DNA from: Clostridia bacterium
GTDB taxonomy: Bacteria; Bacillota; Clostridia; Oscillospirales; Acutalibacteraceae
Direction: 5' to 3'
DNA: 7,627 nt
Assembly: GCA_900769375.1 (NCBI GenBank)
Contig: CAAGGN010000101.1
Span: 1-7,627 of the forward strand
The position numbers and the translations under genes are program-made. Of the stretch, positions 1 to 5,701 are shown piece after piece. Under the pieces are notes generated by a model. It did not search any database. It was not told the DNA's origin and saw only the letters and a list, made by a program, of their open reading frames with translations. Numbering within the stretch: the first letter of the stretch is position 1; each line of letters starts with the position of its first letter.

Positions 1-43
1 GTTGATTACGAATCAACTGCTCTACCAACTGAGCCACATCAGC
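1..43 (-). tRNA. tRNA-Thr (anticodon CGU), 5' part only, cut by the window edge
   Basis: Read on the minus strand from 43 down to 1, this is the first 43 bases of a tRNA. It has a 7-nt acceptor arm (GCTGATG), TG at positions 8-9, a D arm with GCTC/GAGC stem and AGTTGGTA loop, then a 5-bp anticodon stem GTTGA/TCAAC enclosing the loop TTCGTAA. The anticodon is CGT in DNA terms, which reads the threonine codon ACG. The variable loop, T arm and 3' acceptor strand lie outside the window, so acceptor pairing cannot be checked. A strong promoter sits just upstream at 57-85. Identity is from the anticodon only. Confidence 0.93.
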
Positions 44-56
44 ATATTAGAATAAT

Positions 57-85
57 ATTATACCAACTATATATGAATTAGTCAA
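57..85 (-). promoter_or_regulatory. Sigma-A type promoter of the tRNA-Thr gene
   Basis: On the minus strand, TTGACT (80-85) is followed after exactly 17 bases by TATAAT (57-62). The -10 is preceded by TGG, giving an extended -10 (TGGTATAAT). The predicted start, about 7 bases downstream near position 50, leaves a very short leader before the tRNA 5' end at 43. The -35 box overlaps the ribosome binding site of the divergent XRE gene on the other strand. Confidence 0.85.
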
Positions 86-96
86 GAGGGTTTTAT

Positions 97-549
97 ATGA
101 AAACAGAGTATGCAACCGTATCAAACAAAAGGTTAAGTGAAGCAAGAAAAAAAGCGGGATATACCCAAGAAGTTGCGGCGGACAAGCTCGGTATGAAAAG
201 AAATACCTATGCCCGTATGGAGCGTCTCGGCAATCCTTCGTTCGAGGATTTGGCCAAAATAACCTCCTTATATAACGTTTCTGCGGATTGGATTTTGCAT
301 GGAGAAAATGACTGTCGCGGAGAATCTAAGTCTAATTATGAGCTCAAATCAAAGCCACCTATGCGACTTGCCGAGAGCGGCAGGGTGTTGGCAAATCTGC
401 CTTTTTCATTATCGCCTTATGAAATTAAATGCCTTAAGCTTTTGCATCTTGTGAGAAAGAAGCAAAATCGTGATGCGGTTTTGACTTTTATAAACGATAT
501 AAGAAAAGCAGAAATTGAAGAAGCAGAAAAAAAGCGCGGTTTGGATTAA
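97..549 (+). CDS. XRE-family helix-turn-helix transcriptional regulator
   Basis: A 150-residue protein with a Cro/C1-type DNA-binding domain at about residues 11-66. It begins RLSEARKKAGYTQEVAADKL, the recognition region has the KRNTYARMERLGNPS pattern, and it ends with a typical YNVSADWILHG helix. The remaining 80 or so residues are charged and match no domain I recognise; they may serve in dimerisation or ligand sensing. The start ATG has an AAGAGGG ribosome binding site at 84-90. The gene diverges from the tRNA and converges on the prolyl isomerase gene. Its last codons form the 5' arm of the shared terminator. No clear plus-strand promoter is visible, and its target is unknown. No integrase or phage gene accompanies it, so a chromosomal housekeeping or stress regulator is as likely as a phage relic. 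Confidence 0.88.
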   Translation: MKTEYATVSNKRLSEARKKAGYTQEVAADKLGMKRNTYARMERLGNPSFEDLAKITSLYNVSADWILHGENDCRGESKSNYELKSKPPMRLAESGRVLANLPFSLSPYEIKCLKLLHLVRKKQNRDAVLTFINDIRKAEIEEAEKKRGLD

Positions 550-559
550 ACCGCGCTTT
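531..559. terminator. Bidirectional intrinsic terminator between convergent genes
   Basis: A perfect 12-bp stem, AAAGCGCGGTTT (531-542) with AAACCGCGCTTT (548-559), encloses a 5-nt loop. On the plus strand it is followed by TTTTAATTT. On the minus strand the A-run at 527-533 gives a U-run. It therefore ends both the XRE transcript and the carboxypeptidase/prolyl isomerase transcript. The XRE stop codon (547-549) overlaps the loop and the 3' arm. Confidence 0.92.
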
Positions 560-573
560 TAATTTATCTTAAC

Positions 574-1185
574 TTATTTAACTGCTGTAACAGTAACCTT
601 TTCAATAATGGGTTGAGAGCCCGAAAAAACGGTGCCATTACTGTCAAGAACGGGAGTTTTCTCGGCTACCGAATCAACAACATCCATACCCTTTGTAACG
701 CAACCGAAGGCGGCGTACTGTCCGTCAAGATAGGTGCCGTCCTTATGCATAATGAAGAATTGGGATGATGCGCTATCCATACTGTAGCCGTTTCTTGCCA
801 TAGATATAACTCCGCGTTTGTGGGAAATGGGGTTATTAATGCCGTTTTGTGTAAATTCTCCCTTGATTTCCTCATCGCTGCCGCCTGTGCCGTTGCCTCT
901 GGGGTCTCCGCCCTGAATCATAAAGTCCTCGATAACTCTATGGAAGGTAAGACCGTCATAGAATTTCTGATTAGCTAATTTTTCGAAATTTGCAACGGTT
1001 ATAGGAGCGATTTCACCGTAGAGCTCAAGCTCAATAGTGCCGTGGTTTTTAACCTTAATGGTTGCGGTATGGGTTACCTTATATTCACCCGTAGAAGTAT
1101 TTTCCTTACTTGATTTTCCGCAACCTGCAAGGCAGATAAGCATAAGAGCGCAGAAAAGCGCAAGTATTGATTTAACGTTTTTCAT
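574..1185 (-). CDS. Cyclophilin-type peptidyl-prolyl cis-trans isomerase, lipoprotein
   Basis: A predicted membrane-anchored foldase that would interconvert cis and trans proline bonds in secreted proteins. Residues 1-22 form a lipoprotein signal: a basic start, a hydrophobic stretch and the lipobox LAGC with Cys22 as lipidation site. A short Ser/Thr/Lys-rich linker leads to the cyclophilin fold, from about residue 40 to the end. Hallmarks are FHRVIEDFMIQGGDP, with the catalytic arginine, and the SQFFIMH and LDGQYAAFG segments. The histidine seen in human cyclophilin A at LDGKHVVFG is a tyrosine here. An in-frame ATG at 1194 would add three residues, but AAAAGG then touches the start codon. 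From the ATG at 1185 the same site sits about 8 bases away, so 1185 is preferred. The start overlaps the 3' end of the carboxypeptidase gene by 14 bases, implying co-transcription and probable translational coupling. Confidence 0.93.
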   Translation of the reverse strand: MKNVKSILALFCALMLICLAGCGKSSKENTSTGEYKVTHTATIKVKNHGTIELELYGEIAPITVANFEKLANQKFYDGLTFHRVIEDFMIQGGDPRGNGTGGSDEEIKGEFTQNGINNPISHKRGVISMARNGYSMDSASSQFFIMHKDGTYLDGQYAAFGCVTKGMDVVDSVAEKTPVLDSNGTVFSGSQPIIEKVTVTAVK

Positions 1186-2506
1186 TTTTTCCATCCTTTT
1201 CGTAAGGTATATATCTTACCTTTCTTTTTTTCTTGGTTTTCCTGTTCATCTTATAAACAATAAAAGCAAATATTATAATTGCAAGAGCAATAATAACGTA
1301 AATTGCTATCATATAAGGGGAGAGGAAGAAGTTCTTAAGTCCTCTGCCAATAGCTAAAATAAAGCTCCTTGAAACGTCCTCGCCCGCCACGAGATTAACG
1401 GTACCTATAACCCTCTCGGCATAGATAATATCGGCGGTGCCAAGCTTTTGGCCTTTTTTAACGGGAGCATCAACGCTTTCTCCTGAAAGTTTAGGAACAA
1501 TGCTTATGGTCGATTGGTCCGCATCTTTCGGAAGAACCGAAATAAAGCTTTCCTCGACGTAGAGAGGAACGAAATCCGTGTCCATAGAAAGTTTTACCTT
1601 CATTTCGCAGATGGGCTCTTCGGACTTGGCGATTTCTTTAAATTCAAAGGTGGTAAACGCCCATTTATATAAATTCTTGCTATCAATAAATTCGTATCGT
1701 TTACCTGCATTTGCTGTACAACCGAAGACAAGGCACATATAGTTATAACCATTATAGGAAGCAGTGCTTACAACGCATCTGCCTGCCTCATTTGTAAAGC
1801 CGGTTTTGATGCCCTTGGCATACATATAGTAGTAATTAGTAGTTTTGTCCTGCAAATAGTTTGTGGTGGATAAAGTGTGCTGCGGCTCGGTGGCAGTAGC
1901 TTCTATGGTGTATCTGTCCTTCTCGCAGACCTCTTTGAAGGTTTTGTTTTGAAGAGCGTATTTTGCAAGCTTATAGGTGTCGGCAGCGGTGGTATAGGTT
2001 TCCTCGTCGTGAAGACCTACGGGATTTGAATAATGAGTGCTTGTAAGACCGAGTTCTTCTGCTTTGGCGTTCATCATACTAACGAAGTTATTAACTGTGC
2101 CCCCGTAAAATTCGGCGGCAAGATATGCGCAGTCACCGCAGGAGGACATAAGCACCAAGTGCACCAAATCTATCTGCGAAATTTGTTCGCCTGCCTGAAG
2201 CCAGGAAACAACGCTACCGGTACCGCTTATAAGCTTTAAGGCGCTTTCGGTCATGGTAACCATACCCTCGGGGTCGTACTTTTCGCTTTGGAGCATTAAG
2301 GTGACGGTCATTATTTTGGTAATGGAAGCGGGATAAACCTTGGTGTTTTCATTCTTAGAATAAAGAATTTCCCCCGTATCAAGTGATACAAGCATAGCGC
2401 TTTTGGCATCTATTTCGAAGCCCGTGGGCTCATAGGCCGAAACGCTGAAAGGAACTATAAAAACCAGAATTATACAAAAAATAACAGAAAATATTTTTTT
2501 AAGCAT
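1172..2506 (-). CDS. D-alanyl-D-alanine carboxypeptidase (peptidase S11, DacA/DacF-like)
   Basis: A penicillin-binding-protein family enzyme of 444 residues that would trim the terminal D-Ala from peptidoglycan stem peptides outside the membrane. A signal peptide covers residues 1-24 (cleavage near SVSA). The catalytic SxxK motif is S61-I-T-K64, within YPASITKIMT. The KTG motif is K234-T-G, within KGIKTGFTNEAG. A PBP5-type C-terminal beta domain spans roughly 285-375. A transmembrane helix at about 396-420 is followed by a strongly basic cytoplasmic tail. This replaces the amphipathic anchor of E. coli PBP5. The second motif, usually S-x-N (SGND), reads S122-C-G124-D here, so the conserved asparagine is a glycine. 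The ribosome binding site is CGGAG, 6 bases from the ATG. The gene heads a two-gene operon with the prolyl isomerase. Family assignment is secure; activity level is uncertain because of motif 2. Confidence 0.94.
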   Translation of the reverse strand: MLKKIFSVIFCIILVFIVPFSVSAYEPTGFEIDAKSAMLVSLDTGEILYSKNENTKVYPASITKIMTVTLMLQSEKYDPEGMVTMTESALKLISGTGSVVSWLQAGEQISQIDLVHLVLMSSCGDCAYLAAEFYGGTVNNFVSMMNAKAEELGLTSTHYSNPVGLHDEETYTTAADTYKLAKYALQNKTFKEVCEKDRYTIEATATEPQHTLSTTNYLQDKTTNYYYMYAKGIKTGFTNEAGRCVVSTASYNGYNYMCLVFGCTANAGKRYEFIDSKNLYKWAFTTFEFKEIAKSEEPICEMKVKLSMDTDFVPLYVEESFISVLPKDADQSTISIVPKLSGESVDAPVKKGQKLGTADIIYAERVIGTVNLVAGEDVSRSFILAIGRGLKNFFLSPYMIAIYVIIALAIIIFAFIVYKMNRKTKKKRKVRYIPYEKDGKNEKR

Positions 2507-2525
2507 AGAAATCTCCGTTTATATG

Positions 2526-2534
2526 TGGTATAAT
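2526..2534 (+). promoter_or_regulatory. Possible extended -10 element of the metallophosphoesterase gene
   Basis: TGGTATAAT matches the extended -10 consensus exactly, but no good -35 is visible. The 11-mer TGTGGTATAAT (2524-2534) recurs exactly at 3362-3372 in front of the pseudokinase gene. The predicted transcript would start near 2541, leaving a leader of about 78 bases. Confidence 0.45.
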
Positions 2535-2549
2535 CATTTCAATAAAGTT

Positions 2550-2555
2550 ATTATA
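2550..2555 (-). promoter_or_regulatory. Possible -10 element of the carboxypeptidase operon
   Basis: Minus-strand TATAAT lies 44 bases upstream of the carboxypeptidase start codon, giving a predicted start near 2543. The sequence 17 bases upstream (TTTTAT) is a poor -35, so this is a tentative call. The intergenic region is AT-rich and produces such hexamers by chance. Confidence 0.4.
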
Positions 2556-2618
2556 CATTAAATTGAACCAAAATAAAAGAGTGAATTTTTAAATTTATGC
2601 GAAAGGGCGGTGGACTGT

Positions 2619-3341
2619 ATGGTTTATGTAACGGGAGATATGCACGGTTGTCTCGAACGGCTTTACGATAAGGAATTCAGAAAGCTCAAAAAGGGCGACG
2701 TTTTAATAATTTGCGGAGACTTCGGCTTTATATTCGACGGCTCCAAAACCGAAAAGCAGGTTATAGATTTTTTTAGCAAGAAAAAATTTGTTACCGCTTT
2801 TGTTGAGGGAACTCACGATAACCTCGAAACCATATCCCGCTGCCGAGTAACCGTATGGAAGGGCGGTAAGGTTCATAGAATTAAGGGTAATCTTCTTCAT
2901 ATGATGAGAGGCCAGATATTTGAAATAGAGGGTAACACCTTTTTTACCTTTGGCGGCGGAGAAAGTACCGATAAGGATATGAGGGTGGATAAGGGCCTTT
3001 GGTGGCGTGAAGAGGAAGCAACGCCTGTGGAAATGGCTGATGGAGCAAGGATGCTCGATGAGGTCGGTTGTAGGGTGGATTATATTATTACCCACGAGCC
3101 ACCGTCCCTTGTTAAAAGCGCTATGTTGTTAAGACGTGGAGATAGCGATAGAGTTAACAAGCTTAACGGCTATCTGGAGGAAATCGGAAGGGCGTGTACC
3201 TTTAAGCATTGGTATTTCGGTTCTCTTCACGAGGATCGAATTATTACTGACCGTCATACCTGCGTATACAAAAAGTTGATTCCCATAAGGAAAAAAGCGG
3301 AAGAAAAAAAGGAAGCTATGTGGGAAGTAATAATAGATTAA
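2619..3341 (+). CDS. Calcineurin-like metallophosphoesterase with a degenerate second metal site
   Basis: A 240-residue single-domain protein opening with MVYVTGDMHG, the usual start of small clostridial metallophosphoesterases. Motif I is D7-M-H9. Motif II is GD34FG. Motif III, normally GNH(D/E), reads G64-T-H-D. Motif IV is ITH159EPP. Motif V, normally GHxH, reads G201-S-L-H204. The family-specific segments GGGESTDKDMR and WWREEEAT are present, so overall fold and subfamily look intact. The asparagine of motif III and the first histidine of motif V are lost. A GTG at 2610 could add three residues, but AAAGGG would lie only 2 bases from it. From the ATG at 2619, GGTGG sits 5 bases upstream, so 2619 is preferred. 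No signal peptide or membrane segment, so cytoplasmic. Substrate unknown. It precedes the pseudokinase gene on the same strand. Confidence 0.9.
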   Translation: MVYVTGDMHGCLERLYDKEFRKLKKGDVLIICGDFGFIFDGSKTEKQVIDFFSKKKFVTAFVEGTHDNLETISRCRVTVWKGGKVHRIKGNLLHMMRGQIFEIEGNTFFTFGGGESTDKDMRVDKGLWWREEEATPVEMADGARMLDEVGCRVDYIITHEPPSLVKSAMLLRRGDSDRVNKLNGYLEEIGRACTFKHWYFGSLHEDRIITDRHTCVYKKLIPIRKKAEEKKEAMWEVIID

Positions 3342-3344
3342 ATC

Positions 3345-3369
3345 ATACCACACTTGACAAGTGTGGTAT
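3345..3369. repeat. Perfect 25-bp palindrome, operator candidate
   Basis: ATACCACACTTG (3345-3356) and CAAGTGTGGTAT (3358-3369) are exact reverse complements around a single A at 3357. The right arm runs into the TATAAT at 3367-3372. Dyad symmetry touching a promoter suggests a binding site for a dimeric regulator. It begins 3 bases after the phosphoesterase stop codon. As RNA it could fold into a 9-bp stem with a 7-nt loop, but no U-run follows. Confidence 0.6.
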
Positions 3370-3372
3370 AAT
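3364..3372 (+). promoter_or_regulatory. Extended -10 promoter element of the pseudokinase gene
   Basis: TGGTATAAT is an exact extended -10. The hexamer 17 bases upstream (CATACC, 3344-3349) is not a recognisable -35. The predicted start near 3379 gives a leader of about 40 bases. The TTGACA at 3354-3359 is only 7 bases from TATAAT and cannot act as its -35. The palindrome at 3345-3369 would place a bound regulator over the core promoter. Confidence 0.55.
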
Positions 3373-3419
3373 ATAGTGTGACATACTAAAATTCCTATTT
3401 GGAAATTTTGGAGGTATTT

Positions 3420-5090
3420 ATGTTAAATACGGATAAACTCTGTCCCGGTTGTATGAATGATAACGGGGATGAAACTGTATGCTCCATCTGCGGATGGGAT
3501 AGTAATGCTCAGAATGAAAAGTATGCGTTGCCCGTAAGATTCTGGCTTTCAGACCGATATATGCTCGGCAAGGTTATAAGCACGGGCGGCGAGGGTATTA
3601 CCTATCTTGGCTTTGATAACGGTAATAACTGTATCGTTAATATTAAGGAGTATTTCCCCTCGGGTGTAGCGGTAAGAAATCCCGATAAAACCGTGTCCAT
3701 TGCGGATAATAAAGAGTATGCCTTCAATGGCGGACTTCTTGATTTTATGGAGCTTAATAAAAAGCTTTCCTTACATGCTTTACCCGCCGTTGCCGCAGTG
3801 AAGGATACCTTTGAGGAAAATGGTACGGCTTATGCGGTAACTGAAGCCGTTTCGGGCGTATCCCTTAAGACCTTCCTTGAGAAGAATAACGGTTCGCTCA
3901 AGTGGGAGCAGGCAAGGGCATTGTTCCTGCCGCTTATTGATACCGTTATGGGACTGAATGATATCGGTATTATTCACGGCGCCATTTCTCCCGAAACCGT
4001 TTACGTATGTCGTGACGGTAAATTACGGCTTACGGGCATAAATATAAACGAAACGAGAACCTCCAAGGGTGAGCTTTCCGCAGGGGTTTATAACGGTTAT
4101 GCCGCTCCTGAGCAGTATGGCCTAATCGAGAGTAATATGGGTAGTTATACCGATGTTTACGGCCTTAGCGCTACGCTTTTCAGGGTTCTTATCGGAACAG
4201 TTCCACCCGACGCAAGAGATAGAATGAATGGGGATAACCTCTCTATTCCTTCGAGATTTGCCGATGAGCTTCCCCGTCAGGTATTGGTTTCCATAGCTAA
4301 TGGTCTGCAGCTTAATTTAGAAAACCGTACCGATAGTGTTGATACCTTCAGAAACGAGCTTGTTTACGGTGAAACCAAGGAAAACGAGCGTAGGGCCGCC
4401 GCTAAAAAGGCCGCTCTAAATAAGGTTGAAAACGATAAGAAGATGCCGCAGAAAAAATTATCTTCAGTTAAATACGCTATAATTTCCGCCGCCGTTACCA
4501 TCGCAGTTTTCGGTATAATTTTTGGAATTCTTAAGGTAACCGTTCTTAAGGACGGAATAATGGGCGGAAACGATGACCCGGTTATAAGTAATCCCGAATC
4601 GGTTGATATGCCTTCAACTCCTTCTATCGGAGATGTGGATGAGGGCGCAGAAGAATCAAAGATTCTTTATACCGTTCCCGATTTAACAGGTAAATATTAC
4701 CATCAGATTACTGAAGGCGAGGAGTATGAGCGCTTCGTTTTCGTAATAAAGGGCAAGGAGTATTCCGATAAATTTGCCAGAGGTACCATCTGCGCTCAGT
4801 CCATTGAAAAGGGAACAGAGGTGGAAAGCGCTACCGAAATTGCCGTTACCATTAGCTTGGGACCTCTTGATATCAAGATAGCTAACGTGGTTGGTATGGA
4901 AGAAAACGCCGCAAAACTCGAACTACTTAAGCAGGGCTTCTTATATGAGAATATCGAGGTCGTTGAAAAGTACGATGAGGATGCAAAACCCGGAGCAGTT
5001 TTAGGTCAGGAACCTGAATACGGCGGTACGGCAAATGCAGAGCAGATAGTTCGTATTTATATTAACAGTTATAAAGGTGAGGAAGAGTAG
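3420..5090 (+). CDS. Membrane pseudokinase: zinc ribbon, degenerate Ser/Thr kinase domain, TM helix, two PASTA domains
   Basis: A 556-residue protein with the architecture of clostridial PASTA-type kinases. Residues 8-24 form a zinc ribbon (C8-x2-C11, C21-x2-C24). The kinase-like domain spans about 46-312. Its glycine loop reads STGGEGITY (54-62) and its VAIK lysine is K76 in VNIKEYFPSG. The HRD motif is H186-G-A188, so the catalytic aspartate is gone. The catalytic-loop asparagine is T193. DFG is replaced by T205-G-I207. APE is retained (229-231, APEQYG) with the following TDVYGLSATLFRVLIG segment. A basic linker precedes a TM helix at about 353-373. Two PASTA repeats follow outside the cell, near 417-483 and 485-552, suggesting binding of muropeptides or wall precursors. 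Phosphotransfer is therefore unlikely; nucleotide or partner binding is possible. The start is the ATG with GGAGG at 3410-3414, 5 bases upstream; an in-frame start at 3399 lacks such a site. Confidence 0.93.
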   Translation: MLNTDKLCPGCMNDNGDETVCSICGWDSNAQNEKYALPVRFWLSDRYMLGKVISTGGEGITYLGFDNGNNCIVNIKEYFPSGVAVRNPDKTVSIADNKEYAFNGGLLDFMELNKKLSLHALPAVAAVKDTFEENGTAYAVTEAVSGVSLKTFLEKNNGSLKWEQARALFLPLIDTVMGLNDIGIIHGAISPETVYVCRDGKLRLTGININETRTSKGELSAGVYNGYAAPEQYGLIESNMGSYTDVYGLSATLFRVLIGTVPPDARDRMNGDNLSIPSRFADELPRQVLVSIANGLQLNLENRTDSVDTFRNELVYGETKENERRAAAKKAALNKVENDKKMPQKKLSSVKYAIISAAVTIAVFGIIFGILKVTVLKDGIMGGNDDPVISNPESVDMPSTPSIGDVDEGAEESKILYTVPDLTGKYYHQITEGEEYERFVFVIKGKEYSDKFARGTICAQSIEKGTEVESATEIAVTISLGPLDIKIANVVGMEENAAKLELLKQGFLYENIEVVEKYDEDAKPGAVLGQEPEYGGTANAEQIVRIYINSYKGEEE

Positions 5091-5126
5091 AATTTTCACC
5101 AATATTGTTAATATATAAAATAATAC

Positions 5127-5154
5127 TTGATTTTTTAAATAAAAGTGTTATAAT
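5127..5154 (+). promoter_or_regulatory. Promoter of the rimP-nusA-infB operon
   Basis: TTGATT (5127-5132) and TATAAT (5149-5154) are separated by 16 bases, giving a predicted start near 5161. The leader to the rimP start codon is about 56 bases and consists almost entirely of the hairpin at 5171-5200. No convincing terminator for the pseudokinase gene lies between its stop (5090) and this promoter. Confidence 0.75.
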
Positions 5155-5170
5155 AATATCAGTAAGTTAG

Positions 5171-5205
5171 AAAGGTGAGTGGGGAAACCCGCTCACTTTT
5201 GTTTT
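5171..5205 (+). terminator. Terminator-like hairpin in the rimP leader, attenuator candidate
   Basis: GTGAGTGGG (5175-5183) pairs with CCCGCTCAC (5188-5196), with one G-U pair, around a GAAA tetraloop. AAAG (5171-5174) can extend the stem against TTTT (5197-5200). The U-tract TTTTGTTTT (5197-5205) is interrupted by a G, and the rimP GGAGG follows at once at 5206-5210. The form is that of a weak intrinsic terminator upstream of an operon that encodes NusA. It may also, or instead, end read-through transcripts from the pseudokinase gene. Confidence 0.7.
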
Positions 5206-5216
5206 GGAGGTAGAGT

Positions 5217-5669
5217 ATGGCAAGTGTAGCCGAAAAGGTTTTTGCCTTGGTTCGCGAAACGGTAGAAAACGAAGGCGTAAAGCTTTGGGACGTTCGCTTT
5301 GTTAAAGAAGGAGCTTCCCATTATCTTAGAATCTTTATAGATAAGCCCGAGGGTGTTAACATTGATGATTGCACCAATGTTTCCCACGCGGTTGACCCTA
5401 TTATTGATGAAGCAGATCCCATTGATTGTTCTTATTATTTGGAGGTATGCTCCGCAGGGCTCGGCAGAGAGCTTACGCGTGACGAGCATTTTGCCGCGAT
5501 GCTGGGTAAGGACGTAAAACTGCGTCTTTTTAAAGCGGTTGACGGAGTTAAGGAATTCATCGGTAAGCTTATTTCCTTTGAAAACGGAATAGTTACCGTA
5601 GAAATAAACGGTGAAAATAAGGATTTCTCAAGAAAAGAAATCTCAAAAATCACCCTTGAGGATTTTTAA
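5217..5669 (+). CDS. rimP: Ribosome maturation factor RimP
   Basis: A 150-residue cytoplasmic protein needed for maturation of the 30S ribosomal subunit. The N-terminal domain (about 1-80) shows the family pattern: LWDVRFVKEGASHYLRIFID, then a D-x-C-x-x-V-S-H-A-V segment and the signature YYLEVCSAGLGREL. The usual proline of the signature (SSPGLDRPL in many homologues) is alanine here. The C-terminal SH3-like domain (about 85-150) has the expected hydrophobic strand pattern up to ISKITLEDF. Length matches the family norm. The GGAGG at 5206-5210 is 6 bases from the ATG. It is the first gene of the operon and directly precedes nusA, the canonical bacterial order. Confidence 0.96.
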   Translation: MASVAEKVFALVRETVENEGVKLWDVRFVKEGASHYLRIFIDKPEGVNIDDCTNVSHAVDPIIDEADPIDCSYYLEVCSAGLGRELTRDEHFAAMLGKDVKLRLFKAVDGVKEFIGKLISFENGIVTVEINGENKDFSRKEISKITLEDF

Positions 5670-5701
5670 TTAGTACTATATAACGGAGGTATTTGATAAA
5701 A

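Noticed and set aside
1..549. A tRNA-adjacent XRE gene as the edge of an integrated element
   Set aside because: The gene lies on the 5' side of the tRNA, whereas integrases usually use the 3' end. No integrase, excisionase or attachment repeat is visible.
2703..3095. A 130-codon minus-strand open frame inside the phosphoesterase gene
   Set aside because: It lies antisense to a gene with clear family motifs, has no ribosome binding site I can support, and its product resembles no family.
3354..3372. TTGACA followed by TATAAT as a classical promoter
   Set aside because: The spacing is only 7 bases, far below the 16-18 required; TTGACA here is the centre of the palindrome.
3345..3380. The palindrome as an intrinsic terminator for the phosphoesterase gene
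   Set aside because: The bases after it are AATATAGTG, with no U-run, and the right arm merges with an extended -10.
3388..3409. Imperfect hairpin AAAATTCC/GGAAATTTT just before the pseudokinase ribosome binding site
   Set aside because: It is short, AT-rich and needs a bulged base; probably chance, and no known leader motif is recognised.
5091..5126. AATATTGTTAATAT as a terminator of the pseudokinase gene
   Set aside because: The stem is at most six A-T pairs and has no G-C content, so it is too weak to call.
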